Origin: Micropterix aruncella
Taxonomy: Eukaryota; Arthropoda; Insecta; Lepidoptera; Micropterigidae
Direction: 5' to 3'
Assembly: GCA_944548615.1 (NCBI GenBank)
Contig: OX155950.1
Location: 29,667,691-29,731,690 of the forward strand
Length of the DNA: 64,000 bases
Part shown: one piece after another, positions 1 to 11,834 of the stretch
How the letters are laid out: every line of letters starts with the position of its first letter
Numbering within the stretch: the stretch's first letter is position 1
The notes under the pieces: model-generated
What the model saw: only the letters and a program-made list of their open reading frames with translations
The model's database searches: none
What the model was told of the DNA's origin: nothing
Translations under genes and position numbers: made by a program

Positions 1-739
1 CACGCCACAGATGTAGAACATGCCATTAATGCAGTCCTGGGATATATCACGGAAAAAGACGTAATTATTTTTGAAATGTGTACGCTGTAGGGCCCATTTT
101 CGATTTTAGGACCACGGTTGCGAAGAGTCTCATACGGAAGCAGAGTTTGGAATGGGATATATAAAAATTGGACTCCATACCAGAGCTAATGACAGGTGAT
201 AATTCGTAATCGTATACTTATTATAATGTCGTAATAAATATACATATTCGCTATTCAGTTCAGCGGCATTTAATTCCAAGCTAACCTACTTGGCCTTTAG
301 AAAACATTCCTAAAACATTTTCAGTCTATATTTTTCTTTACGTTAGAATTGACGGAATCACTGTTAGTAGGTATATTTTACAGGTTCTGCGGCATTTGGT
401 AGGTAAGTATTATCAACCCTGAGTTTCTTCTGCCCTTTATTGATCTTTCCTTTATCTGATTCCTGCGTTTAGATAAAAAAGAAACGACAATTTTAGAATT
501 TCACGAGCTGTATGTTACCAACTTAGTTTGTTTTTTTAAGTTGGGCGCTGTGAGCAATATGCTTATCAAGTTTCTGCCCTATTTCTGAAAAGTTGCCATT
601 TGTCAGCCAATTGAATAAAGCCACTTTGGCTACGCTCGGCTATTTTTTTTGTATTTTTTTAATTAAAAACTGGTTGAGGAATTTGAATTAAAAATGAAGC
701 TACGCCCAGTTAAGTAGTGAAAATATAGCAAACGGCCCT
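1..739. other. AT-rich DNA without recognisable feature
   Basis: No frame shows a recognisable domain and no repeat shared with the rest of the window was seen. It ends where mariner transposase homology begins. Confidence 0.5.
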
Positions 740-1612
740 CAACTAAAAATCTATGTCGAAAAGGAGAGTTTATGAGTTAAATAAACGTCTTAAAGAGGGC
801 CATGAAGACGTAGAAGCCGGATCTGCACACACGAAATCATTAATAATCGATGGAAACATTAAATTAATCATGGAAATCATTCTATCAAACGGACGAACTA
901 CTAATATCTCGATTAGATCCAGAAAAACAATTTCAACCCATAATGTGTGCTTCAGAATAGAGAGTACCAGCTAATTGTATAAAAAAATAGTAAATTGTAA
1001 GGAAATACAGTTTCAGGCATCATTATCCGCGACAAAACATGCGTCCCAAACAAAACATGCTAATGAAATATGCCAATCTTCGCAATGAAAGCAGCTACAA
1101 GAGCCAAGACCGATAAAAGCTCGTCAACTTCGGTCGAATGTGATAGTACTCCTTATTGTTTTGTTTGATTATATAGTAGATTTGTTTTTTTTTTGTTAGG
1201 GTTTGTGTATCATGAATTCTTACCATCACACGGTCAATAAGGAGCATTATTTTAAAGTTTTGCGACGATATTGTAAAAATATATGTCGTAAAAGGCCATA
1301 ATTATGGACTAACAACTCTTACTCTTTGCATCACCGTCGCCATTTCACGCTTCACTACTTATTTCGAAATTTTTTACCAAAAATAAGACCACGCAAAAGT
1401 TGCCTGATTAGGGTCCCTGTGACTTCTTTGTCCCTGCGAAGATCGAAAAAACATTGAAAGGACAACGTTTTCGAACCATAGAGGAGATGAAACAACAATG
1501 TTCCTGACGTATCTTGAACAATGGAAAATACGTTGGCAAAGTGCATTATATAGAACGGAGACTATTTTGAGGGGACAAAATCGAAATTAATCGATATAAG
1601 AAGGACCACGTT
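740..1612 (+). mobile_element. mariner transposase relic (Tc1/mariner superfamily)
   Basis: Translated pieces on the plus strand appear in mariner order. An N-terminal segment reads NKRLKEGHEDVE (about 770-810). A middle block follows (about 1110-1310): KARQ.RSNV, LFDY (where the first catalytic D is expected), VNKEHYFKVLRRY and LWTNNS..LHH. The C-terminal block (about 1405-1610) reads GPCDFF, with the third catalytic D, then KTLKGQRFRTIEEMK and W..RWQSAL. The frame changes several times, stops interrupt it, and the HHDN motif is replaced by HHRR, so it is inactive. The family is clear from these motifs; the subfamily is not assigned. Terminal inverted repeats were not identified. Confidence 0.85.
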
Positions 1613-1654
1613 TTAAGGCAATTTAGTTTTATGGACATTTTACCACAACGTTTA

Positions 1655-1780
1655 AATAATTTGTTGTATTCTTAGAGCCATGTTCATCCTAGTTGGGTGA
1701 CAGAATCGAATAAGCATGATGGTAAGGTTTTGCCATTCGGTTTTTGTTATTTTTGAAGCCAAAATCAACGTTGTATAAAA
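1655..1780. repeat. interspersed repeat A, copy 1
   Basis: A block with GTTGGGTGACAGAATC and then TTTGCCATTCGGTTT recurs at about 46640-46745 in the same orientation with a similar AT-rich tail. The element type is not recognised. It lies just downstream of the mariner relic and of the LRR gene's stop codon. Confidence 0.6.
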
Positions 1781-1973
1781 AAATATATTAAATAATAAAA
1801 AATAAAAAAACATATTTCCTAAATAAACAAAATGTGTCGTTTCTTCTTTATAAGTTATGAATTTAGCATATTCGCGGTAACCTAGCCTTGCCGCAGAAGC
1901 AGTAAACACTCCTACCACTGCTCAATTTATAATGTCCCATTTACTAAATATTCACAACACGATTCAGCTTTGG

Positions 1974-4900
1974 TTATAATACTGGACGGCTGGTGATGAA
2001 GATGAGTATGATGGTACTAAAGATGAAGAGCGCTGGCGTGATGCGTTCGCCGCCGGCCCTCGCAGCCCTGGCGCCCGCGCTGCCGCCGCCGGCCGCCCCG
2101 CACGCGAGGAGTTCCGCTTCCGCGAGGGTCTTGCCCCTGAGCGCCATCGGTGATATGCAAAAGTTCTCCTCGGCGAAGTTGGCCGCCTCGGCCAGCGCGC
2201 CCACCATGAGATCCCTCACGCCGCACTCGCACGGAAAGTGATTTCCGGCCACCTTCATGCTGTCCACTTCGAGCTGGAGCGACTCGGAGGGCGGAGACGC
2301 CAGAAGGTGGTTTCCGGTGAACCTCAAGTGCTTCACGCTGTTGTTCGCCATCAGCGCTAGCTCTTCGACACCGTCGATTTTATTGTTGCATATTTCTAAC
2401 GAATCCACGTGGTAGATTCCCTCGAATGCTCCAGTCCGAATTATACCTGACAAATAAACAAAACAACAGATACAGATACAGAAACAACAAGTCAATTGTT
2501 TTTTTCTTATTTTTAGATAATTTTTTTTATTGATTTTTTATTTATGAATTTTAATTATGATTTTTATATTATGATTATATTCATGTTGTTTTTAATGTTA
2601 GCTCCATCCTTAATAAATGTGGTTTCTTACTCTAGAACTCCCTTTGGATAGTTTCTATTTTTGAAGTTTGTTTATAATTTATATAATTTTTTCCTATATT
2701 TTTGTTACTGAATTTCTGTTTTTTTTTGTTTTTTTTTTCACTAGTTAGATTTAGATATAATAGACTTTCTTATAATTTTATTTGTAATTAAAAATGTATT
2801 TTTATTTGTAATAATTTTATTGTAAATGTAATTTCTATATCCAGATCGCTTTTTTTGAAAAAAAAATACCTATTTACGATATTGCATATAAAATCGAAGA
2901 CTATCGCGGTTGCTCGCCATTATAAATAGAATAAAACGAATTTACCGCGTGGTTTGTAGCACCTTACGTTTCGGCAAAGATGCAACCATCTTTGTCTATG
3001 ATAGACTAGTCTATCATAGACAACGGCAATTACAATATCGCCGAAACGTCGGGTGCTACAAACATCACGCGGTAAACTCGTTTTTATTTTATTTTTAAAT
3101 ATTGAATATATAAAAAGAATTAATTAATAAGATGAGATATATCAATTAGAGTAAAATAGTAAGTAGTATTAGAGTAAATATAATGAATTAGATATATGCT
3201 ATTCTGCTATTATCCTATTATATTGAATTATACTAGTATCTACACACAAAAATATAGTTAAGGATAGAATTATTATGGCAGCAGTTATATTTGAATATCG
3301 CAGATCCAGGATAACTAGATGTTCCCAAATAGTTATTTAGTGCTGGATGTGGGAAAAAACGAAAGAGTGTCATCAAAAATCAATGTAGAAATATATCCAC
3401 CTAACTATCTATCTACTGAATACTCTTTATCGTGATCATTTGACAATGAATAGGGTTATTACATTATGACAACCTTTTACTACAAATTCTGCTACAAAAT
3501 TAAGTATGAGTGTATAAGTAGGTATATGCGTATAAGTATATAAGTATATGCTAAGTAATTTGTGTATAAGTATATGCTTGTGATTAAATTCGATCAACAG
3601 AATTCGAATGCTAATTTTATACCAACGGAAAATAGTTACCCTGCTAGGAATCGAACCCGGAAACTTACAATGTATGTTCAGACATCCTAATCACTTGCCA
3701 TTGTGGACCGTGTAATACTTTCTGTAAAGTACTACAACGCAGCTCACTGTCAAAAGGGGAACGAATGACAAAAATGTCTTTGCGCAATAGGTGAAGATGC
3801 TGGGTGCTCTGCAGGACACAATAACCCCATTAAATACGTCTACATAGGTACTAAGCATAAGAGAGCATACAACCTGCCTGATTATGGCATAAAACGAGTA
3901 TATAAGTAAGCTGGCGTCCTAATATGAAAATACCCAAATTTAAGAAACATCCAATAACAAAAAAAATATCAATCTAGACAAGCTAAAATAGATTCTTCAT
4001 TTGTATTTGGTTACGAATCTTGAAAATAATATTATACCTAAATCTGACTCCTGTAACGCCAGTGTCCGTATCCTAATAAGTCCACGAAAAGTGTTGGCTT
4101 TTAGAGCTGGTAAATCCATGAACGCCAATCGGAGTACGCCGATTCCCTCCAAACCAGAAAAGGCATCTGGTTCTACTGATCTGGTAAATATAAAAAAATA
4201 GGTTTTAAACAGACCTATTTTATGTACAGTAGATAATAAAACTATTTTAGAAAAGATTCTCTTTGTATATCAAGCAACGCTGAGATAACCGTCTTTACAA
4301 CATCCAAAACCATGTCTATTTTATGAAATAGTCACGTTTTGTAATTAAAAACTATGACATGTGGTTAAAAGTTAGTGAAAATGTTCAGAAATGTTTTTTG
4401 TTTTTTGGTATCACTTTCTATTTTTGTTAAAATATTTGTCGTCAAACATAACTCATTTAATCTCAAACTTAATAAATCGAAGAATGTATAAAATTAATTA
4501 AAAACATTAATAACGTTTAGCAAATTATCCTTATGTTTAGCTTATATCGAAAAAAGGCTGTTTGTTTTTTTGCTAGAACAATACAGAAGAAAAAAACTTT
4601 AATAATGAAATCTGAAAGAATTGTAATTCTTTTAGAGGATTAATCATCTTACTGATTCACAAACTGACACAGGGATATGTTATTTTAAAAATCGTTTTGT
4701 AAAATCATAACTCTAATTTGTCTTGTTTTTATCGATATTTCTCTATGTGTTTCTTATAAGTTATATAAGATTAATAAATGAAACTTCGAATATGCGAAAT
4801 CTTGGCTCTTTATCTAACTACTGGTGTAAAAATTATAGTTAAAAAATTGTGATTATACATTTCATTTTGATTATGCTGTGTGTTGCTTTCGTGTTTGGAT

Positions 4901-7900
4901 ACATTTTCCCCTTAATATTTACTGTTAACATTTAATTAACATTGTTGCTTGTACGTACAATTTCTGATATATGATTGACAATATTTCCTTAACAATAATC
5001 TGTACGTTTCCTTAACAATAATCAGTATATACATACATAAGTAAGCTACTTTTTTATACCTAATCCCTGATGGTAGAACGATCCTCTCCACTTCATTAAG
5101 ACCAGAGAAAGCGTTGCTCATTATTCTTCTCATAGGATTATTGTTAAGAGCGATCAAACGGACGAAAGATGTTCCAGCAAACGCGTAACCCTTCAATATA
5201 ATATAAAAACGTTAACAATTTAGATATCAGGGAAGATAATGCTATGAAGTCAACATTTACCCAGCTTACCTCTACTTGTGTGATTTTGTTGTGCCCGAGT
5301 AATATGGTGGTGATGTTCTGGAGTCCGGCAAAAGCGAATGCATTGACGGTCGATAAAGGTGTATGCTGAATGGATACGTCTCGCAGTCGTGGCAAACCGC
5401 GAAACGCAAACGGTCTGTTGAACATAATATTAGCATAATTAATATTAACGCTGTATCATTCGTCCTACATGTAGTAGAAAGCAGGTAAAATAGTGTGAGA
5501 GTTAATATGGCCACATCGTATTACATTGTATTACAAGCTATGCTCATGAAAGCCCAGCTGAGGTGGTGTGGGCATGTCGTGCGTATGAAAGACGACCGCC
5601 TCCCGAAAGCCGTGTTTTATGCCAACTCTCAAAAGGCTCACGCAAAGTTGGCGGACAGCACCTACGCTACAAAGATGTATTAAAAAGGCACCTAACCGCC
5701 AGTGGTATTCCACCTGAGAGCTGGGAGAGGGCTGCTCACAAACGCAGCGAGTGGCGCTCCACGGTGACCACAAAAATTAAAGAGTTTGAGGAAGCCCGGC
5801 TTGTAAACCTCGACTCAAACCGCCAACAGGGCAAAACTCGTCCGAAGCCCACTTACACATACACTTACAACAACTGCTTAGAACTCTACTGTAGTTGTTG
5901 TAATCGGACCTTTAAAAACAAACTTGGATTCACGAGTCACTTCCGCGCGCATCTTCGAAGAAGTCCTGTCAACGAAGAGGTCGCCGTCGTCGGATCACGA
6001 CGAGGAGGACATCATTACATGTATGGGTAACATGTTAAAAAATATGGTTTATATGACGGTCATCCAGAAAGTAAAGTTACAAGGGTTCCTGAGGCCGGGG
6101 ATTTTTTCATATCGAAGTTGGTACACCTGGCGTGTAGTGGTGGTCCTAGTGGTCAGTTTGTATTGTCCAGTATGGCCCTTTATTCTTTAATCACAGTAAA
6201 TTGTTACGATGAAGGGGTAGTCGCGCGCACCCAACACCTTCCGGCCGTGTGAGATCCGTGCACTCATCCATTTTTTGACTTTGCAGAATACCGCCGCGAA
6301 TATCTATCGGATGACTGGGGGTGAGATGTGGGTGTATGAATACAACCTTCAAACTAAAAAACAATCACTTCAGTGGCGTCATTCATCTGCTCCAGCCATT
6401 GAAACTTTCAAGACGACCCAATCAGCCGGAAAAGTCATGGCATCTGTTGTATGGGTCTATAAGGGGATCCTTTAGGTGGATTATATACCTAAAGGAACTA
6501 CTATAATTGCAAAGGCTTATTGCAATACCCTAGAAAACTTCCGATCAGCTATTCAGAACCGCAGAATGATGACCCGGGGAGTCAGCCTTCTGCATGACAA
6601 CGCCAGGCCCCACACCGCGCGAGTTTCACAGGATCTGCTGACATTGTCACCCATTCTCCCGATGAATACATGCGACATGTCCCCTTCCAACTATTACCTA
6701 TTCAATAAACTAAAGAAGTTTTTGGGTCGGAAACGGAGGTCGATATATCTGTGAAGATGTGGCTGAAAGAGCTGGCGGCGGAGATCAATGACACTTTCAT
6801 ACAAAGGCTGATGTCTCAACCTCAACGGCGATTACATTAAAAATTAGCTTAATTTTATATATTTGTGAAGTCTCCTGTGAATTTCAATTAAATAAAAGCA
6901 TTTTTCAATCCTACATAAATGTTGTAACCTTACTTTCTGGATAACCCTCGTACTTGGTATCATATATTTTCCCAACATTTTATCTTGAAGAAGCGATATA
7001 TGATGCATCGCTGTCCTAACTATTGGATATATAATAAGGGCGATAATTTAATTACATTTATATGTGAAAAGTTAATTGGATTTGTATTACCTTTATAGCC
7101 ACGGTCTCTTGGTTTCTTTTCTTTGATTTTAGTTTTTTTTTATCCGCTGTTCGTATAAATTTAGGTTCGATTTTTGAATTCTCCATATTCTAGCCATCAT
7201 TACAAAATTTTAATTGTTGAACTCCTAACCCATTAAAAATATAGCAGGCGTGCAGGCGCTTTGACATATTTATGACATATTTTCATTTTCATTAGATACC
7301 TGATTGTGGTGAGATTGGTGCCATCCAACGACAACCTCCGTAGCTGTTTCAACCCTGCGAAGGCATCACTGCGAAGAGTCCGGAGATCAGCTCGTGTTAT
7401 TGACAACTGCTCAACAGTATTAGGAAGAAGTCTCAGCGGTACTGCACGAAGGTTGACACTATTACAAAGCACCTGGATTAAAAAAAGAGAACTTCGATGA
7501 ATATGATATTTTTTGATCTTTTGCTGTGCGTTATTATCGTTTATCAAAAACATGCATACTTAATCAACAATATGTTTATACGTTTATTAACGTTTACTAA
7601 AAACGCTCAATTATCAGCCACAACGCCATAACCGATAATAATGATTTCTTCAATCTGGGACCCTTAAGAACAATTTTAGAGTATAAATTATGAGACACAG
7701 TTTGGTAATATAGCTTATTTTTAATGATTTTTACGACAATTTTAATTTTAATTTATGCTTGATTATTTTTATTCTGAATTTTTTGGTAATTTATTCCTAA
7801 ATTCTAATTTTTATGTCATATTTTCAGTATAAGCATATTTCAGTCATAATTTAATGAACTATTGAATCTCTATTTTCTTTTTAGCTAATTTTCTTTCCTT

Positions 7901-8533
7901 TCACTATTAAGAGAAGATTAAAAAATGTTATTTTGGTTTTCTTTCTCTTTAATAATATTAATTGATCTCATTATTTCTTTTATTTATAGTTTTATAATAA
8001 TCATTTTATATGACTCGTCAGTTAATAGACAGATACGAAATAATTAATTTAGCATCACTTGTACACATAGGATATTATGAATTATGTAAAAATATTAGTA
8101 ATAATTATTGTATTTGTTAAGCATTGTTTGTGTACTTATTATTTTAGATAAATAAATAAATATATTTTGTATAGAACTCCTTCAAGTATTTTAGTGTAGG
8201 AGATATTCCGCATTTAAAAATATAAATAAAAATATCTAAGTAGCCGTTTTCAAGAAGTGGTTGTACTGCCATATGTCGCGCTGCACACAACATGTTACAT
8301 ACCTAATAATAAATAAATAAGGATTATATTGTGTATGAGAATTGAAAAAATTGTATGCGAAATTTAAAATACAAGTTGATACATGATAATTTTACTGGTC
8401 TTCGGCTGCTTACCTGTGATTGTGACAAGCAAATGCACTCGTCAGGGCAAGGAGGAATCGTACTGGAAGGCAGCTGACCACCCACCAGCGACAGAACACC
8501 CATCCAGCACCACCAGACTCGAGTCCAACTCAT
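1974..8533 (-). CDS. leucine-rich repeat extracellular protein, six coding exons
   Basis: Exons on the minus strand are 8533-8414, 7472-7300, 5414-5270, 5190-5060, 4180-4038 and 2446-1974. They join with GT/AG borders and matching phases (0,2,0,2,1) into 1185 nt, or 394 residues. Residues 1-20 form a signal peptide. An LRRNT cap follows (Cys 29, 33, 35, 43), split by intron 1, then about nine 24-residue LRRs. The LRRCT cap has Cys 310, 312, 334 and 353. A Gly/Ala-rich linker leads to a hydrophobic tail at about 374-390, which could be a GPI-anchor signal or a short membrane anchor. Exons 3-5 hold about two LRRs each. Exon 5 had to be found by phase, because it is too short to stand out as an ORF. 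The start is the ATG at 8533, 18 nt inside an exon whose acceptor is at 8551. The family suggests a cell-surface or secreted binding protein; the ligand and orthologue are not recognised. Confidence 0.9.
2447..2924 (-). other. AT-rich part of last intron
   Basis: The intron lies between the donor at 4037 and the acceptor at 2447. This part is T-rich on the plus strand and holds no coding or repeat signal that I recognise. Confidence 0.5.
2925..3088. mobile_element. foldback MITE, family F1, short copy
   Basis: Two arms of about 75 bp are reverse complements. The left arm runs from a TTTACCGCGTG end through TTTGTAGCACC to CTATGATAGAC; the right arm reads back as its complement to GCGGTAAACTCG. 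The centre is only about 3 nt. The same ends bound a longer copy at about 14600-14998. It lies in an intron of the LRR gene. Confidence 0.85.
3089..3629 (-). other. intron sequence, AT-rich
   Basis: Within the last intron of the LRR gene. It includes short repeats of TATAAGTATATG near 3505-3580. Nothing else was recognised. Confidence 0.45.
3630..3730 (-). repeat. tRNA-derived SINE head or tRNA pseudogene
   Basis: On the minus strand a B-box match GGGTTCGATTCC lies near 3646-3660. An A-box-like TGGCAAGTGATTAGG lies about 40-50 nt upstream, which is the spacing of an internal Pol III promoter. No complete cloverleaf could be drawn. It sits in an intron of the LRR gene. Confidence 0.55.
4181..5059 (-). 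other. intron 4 of the LRR gene
   Basis: An AT-rich intron with donor GTATAA at 5059 and acceptor TTACCAG at 4181. A near-tandem duplicate of CTTAACAATAATC occurs at about 4987 and 5011. No transposon was recognised. Confidence 0.6.
5520..6035 (+). mobile_element. LINE ORF2 C-terminal fragment with zinc finger
   Basis: Translated plus-strand pieces match the tail of insect non-LTR retrotransposon ORF2. One is KAQLRWCGHVVRMKDDRLPK (5550-5610). After a frameshift near 5630 the other frame gives RKVGGQHLRYKDVLKRHL. A C2H2-type finger, CSCCNRTF...H...H, lies at about 5890-5955. No reverse-transcriptase domain is present, so the copy is 5'-truncated. It lies in intron 2 of the LRR gene, antisense to it, and ends close to the mariner element. 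Confidence 0.85.
6054..6950 (+). mobile_element. internally deleted mariner-family element with TIRs and TA target sites
   Basis: Terminal inverted repeats share TATCCAGAAAGTAAGGTTAC (left copy CATCCAGAAAGTAAAGTTAC near 6062; right copy reversed near 6925-6945). TA dinucleotides flank them at 6052-6053 and 6951-6952. Inside, plus-strand frames encode EMWVYEYNLQTKKQSLQWRH, KTTQSAGKVMASV and VDYIPKGTTI, then LLHDNARPHTARV (the second catalytic D) and DMSPSNYYLFNKLKK (the third). The N-terminal DNA-binding region is missing, and frameshifts plus an in-frame stop near 6474 break the rest. At 897 bp it is shorter than a full mariner of about 1.3 kb. It lies in intron 2 of the LRR gene. Confidence 0.92.
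7473..8413 (-). other. intron 1 of the LRR gene
   Basis: Donor GTAAGC at 8413 and acceptor AATCCAG at 7473. The intron is AT-rich, with no recognised repeat. Confidence 0.65.
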
Positions 8534-8551
8534 CACGTCAGCACTCTGTTA

Positions 8552-9913
8552 CTGTTGAGGAGATACATTTGTGAAAACGAAATATAAAGTAATTTTAGTA
8601 TCGTTGTATAAAGTATTCCGAGGTGAACATCTTAGTTGGCTGGTTTGTGTAATGAAGATGAATGCTTCTGAAAGTACTGGTATTGGAAGAATCATTTCAC
8701 GGTTTATATGAGGATGCTGTATTACAATACTTGCATAAATTGTAGCGTGCTGATTGCTTTGCGATATTGAGCTATCGCAATGGTGCTACATACAGCTTTT
8801 ACAAGGTTAAAGGTAATATTGTTGGTAGGAATGGCGTCATGACATTCAAAAGTATTGCCAGGACGCATCTCACTGCACAACAGTGGCGTTACAATAATTC
8901 TAAGTAACGGCAGGCAGTTTAGTGCAGATTCAGTGTGCATAATACTGCCAGACTTGAAAATGACTTATACCTTAAACCTTATCGATCATAGTGACGCGTC
9001 TGGTCAGAAACGTGTCCTAGTTTAGCCATATTTTGTTCAGGAAGATCGTTATTTAAGGACCTCGAGTCTTTGTTTTTTCTCAGTGTACGCATGTTAATAG
9101 TAAAAACATATTTAATAAAAAAGATTTTTATTAAAATGCTCAACCCTGGGTGCAGCAGCCATGTCATAGTGGAATTTAGAACGGGTTATCATAGTTGAAT
9201 GTTATGAGTTTCGTGTTTGTGCTGTTGACCGTTGAGGAGTCCCTTCGTTCGAAACCAACTCTGGGTGCAGCAGCCTTGCCGCGGTGAATCTTAGAACGCG
9301 CTATTATAATTAAATGCGTATACAAAATTCCGTTTCTGTGCTGTTGACCGTTGAGTAGTCCCCTCGTCGGGAGTCAACCCTGGGTGCAGTAGCCATGTCA
9401 TGGTGAAGTTTAGTTCGGGCTATCATAATTGAATGCGCATATAAAATTGTGTATCTGTGCTGTTGACCATGGAAGAGTATGCTCGTCGGTAACCGTTCCT
9501 GGTTGTAGAATCAGGTCATGCACACCATAAAAATGCGTTGCCATCGGAACTGAACCAACATGTAAAATTTCAACTTCAGAGGATTAAAGTAAGGGGTTCT
9601 AATTCAGCGTGCAATTTTGACCTAAACAATGTAACAAATATTCCAAGGTAAATAAAAGCTTGTAAAAAGTAACGCGACTAAGTACCTAACACGAATATTT
9701 CGACACTCCCAAGAGCGGTATTTAACCGCCAATTGGACGTGATAATGTAATATGATGTAGATTATAAAATGTTGTGTAGTATCGCTTCCATTTTATGAAA
9801 TGAATGATGAAATGTATATATCCTTAACAAAAACCTGAGGTATTAACCGCCAAACTTCTTCCAGAACATGTCATTTAATAATAGATCTATGAGCAGATAT
9901 CAAATATACTCAC
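8552..9913 (-). other. candidate 5' UTR intron of the LRR gene
   Basis: An acceptor CCTCAACAG at 8552 lies 18 nt upstream of the start ATG, and a strong donor GTGAGT at 9913-9908 lies upstream of it. Together they suggest an intron in the 5' UTR. The 8700-8950 part has no recognised repeat; the 9095-9660 part is repeat C. Confidence 0.5.
9095..9665. repeat. repeat C, copy 1: about three 115-119 bp units
   Basis: Units starting with CAACCCTGGGTGCAGCAG begin at about 9141, 9256 and 9375, with a degenerate fourth near 9480. Each runs through TATCATAATTGAATGCG to CTGTGCTGTTGACCGTTGAG. A leader with TAAAAACATATTTAA precedes the units, and a tail with GCCATCGGAACTGAACCAAC follows. Related copies lie at 15475-15850 and 41925-42510. 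Confidence 0.85.
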
Positions 9914-10110
9914 ATTCCTCTGTCTTGCCCGCGAGTGGTTACGTCACGCCATCTATCCAGCAAATGGCGTCCATCGAGGAATATCCGGTTGACCTGTTTC
10001 GATTGCAGTAGTAACTCCAGGACTGAGGCAGTGGAGACACAGCGGCGTTTTCATCGAGTTCACTCGCACGGCGAACATCACGACATTTTACACAGCACTA
10101 TTTAATAGAT
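9914..10110 (-). promoter_or_regulatory. candidate 5' untranslated exon and promoter of the LRR gene
   Basis: A GC-richer block, reading on the minus strand from about 10110, ends at a consensus donor (AAT followed by GTGAGT at 9913). It pairs with the acceptor at 8552 just upstream of the LRR start codon. No long ORF is present. The transcription start is not defined by any core element I can place with confidence. Confidence 0.45.
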
Positions 10111-10478
10111 TTCATTTTTCAAACGATCATCGTCAAAATGTTTCTACACTGTATACTTTACTATTCCTCGATTGTCGTATTCTCTATAGCTATATCGAGA
10201 TTAAAGAAACTAGAATATTAATATATAGCAATATATAAATGTATATAAAAATCTACAACCATTCAATCGATACAAAAATACTGTACGTTAATGCAAATAT
10301 TTATATTAAATTTTGCGTGGTGTCGAAAATCAATAACAATGCATCGTCCTATTGAAATATCTTCAAGATTTACCAATTATTATTCCAAAACTATTAAATT
10401 TTACCATTTCTAAAATCATCTAAATTACGTTGCGGGGTAAAATAGCTCGTCCATGATCGATTAGGATTGTGTAATTAA

Positions 10479-10727
10479 CCCTCCAACCGCAAGAGATGCT
10501 CACTAAGCATCCAGCTCTTTTCATACGGTTATGTACGCTATAATTGCGTTGCATATAATTTCGATATTTCCGCTATTTCCCCGTTGAATCTTTTTCTGTT
10601 GCTCTGTAATATGGAGAGTCGCATTTTCCACGTTCTCGAGTCGCAGGGCTAACGGGAACGGACAAGGTCCAACCTGTATCGTAGAATATAGACCAACTTG
10701 ATAGGAAAATCGCCCGCGGTTGAAGGG
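10479..10727. mobile_element. piggyBac-like MITE with TTAA target sites
   Basis: Ends read TTAA then CCCTCCAACCGCAAG on the left, and CGCGGTTGAAGGG then TTAA on the right. This gives short inverted repeats starting CCC inside a TTAA duplication (10475-10478 and 10728-10731). The 249 bp interior has no ORF. TTAA sites with CCC-starting ends are the known habit of piggyBac elements; membership is inferred from the ends alone. Confidence 0.75.
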
Positions 10728-10989
10728 TTAATAACATATAATAGTTCTAATTGTTATTTTTGTTAATATGTCTAAACCTGAATACTTTTTGGATTTGCTT
10801 TCCTTCAACTTGTGAAGTGAAAATATGTTTAATTTTAGTAAAATAAATATTGTACGCCTTATAGGTAAGCTGTATAGCACATAAAATATTACCTATCCAT
10901 TTTGTAGGACCTACTTACAGTTCACAATAAATTAATATTATTATTGTTATTATTATTAACGGACACCTAACCGAAATCCCAGCCGTTCC

Positions 10990-11193
10990 CACATCCCCAA
11001 GATCGAATAACACTCGCCCCATATGTCCACTTCAAAAGCAAGACGCTAATTCTTGCACACATCCCCAAGATCAAATAACACTTGCCCCATATGTCCACTT
11101 CAAAAGCAAGACGCTAATTCTTGCTCACATCCCCAAGATCGAATAACACTCGCCCCATATGTCCACTTCAAAAGCAAGATGCTAATTCTTGCC
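10990..11193. repeat. 68 bp tandem repeat, three copies
   Basis: Units begin with CACATCCCCAAGATC at 10990, 11058 and 11126 and end with GCTAATTCTTGC. They differ at only a few positions. There are no unique spacers, so this is a minisatellite. Confidence 0.95.
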
Positions 11194-11379
11194 CTTATCT
11201 CTGAACAGGTAAACTTATTTTTATTTTCCTTCATACTTTTATTTTATTTGTTGTTTCACATTGCATGGTCCGATAAAAATCTTTTTCTTTAATGGATCAT
11301 ATATTATGGTGCGTGATTTTAAATTTCCTCAAATATATTCATGTGATTTGGTTTTTTTAATGCTGCGAAAATCCCCCCG

Positions 11380-11680
11380 CTTGCGCGGCGCCCAAAGAAA
11401 AATGGCCAATTCACAAGAAATAAAAAAAGGAAATACTGAATGAGAGCGGCGCGGCCGTTATGTCTGCAGGTCCCATTGGTGGAGAAAAGTAACGAGTGAA
11501 TGATTTATTAGAGGTGAAATTACGCTGCTTCGGACGCGCCACTGTTTCAAACTTAGTCTCGGCTCGTCTGTTTTATTGGGAAAAATAAACAGGCCCTCCT
11601 AGCGCCTTGCCGAGCACGGCTCGCCGGTGTAGAGAACGAAAGATAGGCCAACTGAAACAATCACACCTCGGTAGTGAAAT
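11380..11680. other. GC-richer block of unknown nature
   Basis: Local GC is well above the surrounding DNA, with several CpG sites (GAGCGGCGCGGCCGTT, GGACGCGCC). No frame resembles a known protein. It could be a non-coding exon, a regulatory block or part of an unrecognised element. Confidence 0.35.
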
Positions 11681-11834
11681 CAGCCTGTGATATGGTGGTT
11701 TATTTAATTGATAAGTAACTCACAAATTCGTTCATTTTATCCGACTCATAAAATAAATGTCTACTTATTATGGTGTCTTATGTTTATGCGAATGACAAGC
11801 ATCAAATTGGAGGGCACTTGTGTCAGGAAGGTAA

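Noticed and set aside
1993..2241. Plus-strand and second minus-strand frames over the last LRR exon
   Set aside because: They overlap the GC-rich LRRCT exon, whose own frame is supported by conserved cysteines and splice phase.
3630..3730. Functional tRNA gene
   Set aside because: A and B boxes are present, but no complete acceptor stem or cloverleaf could be formed.
4001..4201. Plus-strand 66-codon ORF
   Set aside because: The minus strand here holds LRR exon 5 with correct splice sites and phase; the plus frame is its shadow.
10990..11193. CRISPR-like array
   Set aside because: Units are directly adjacent 68 bp copies without unique spacers in a eukaryotic genome; a plain tandem repeat.
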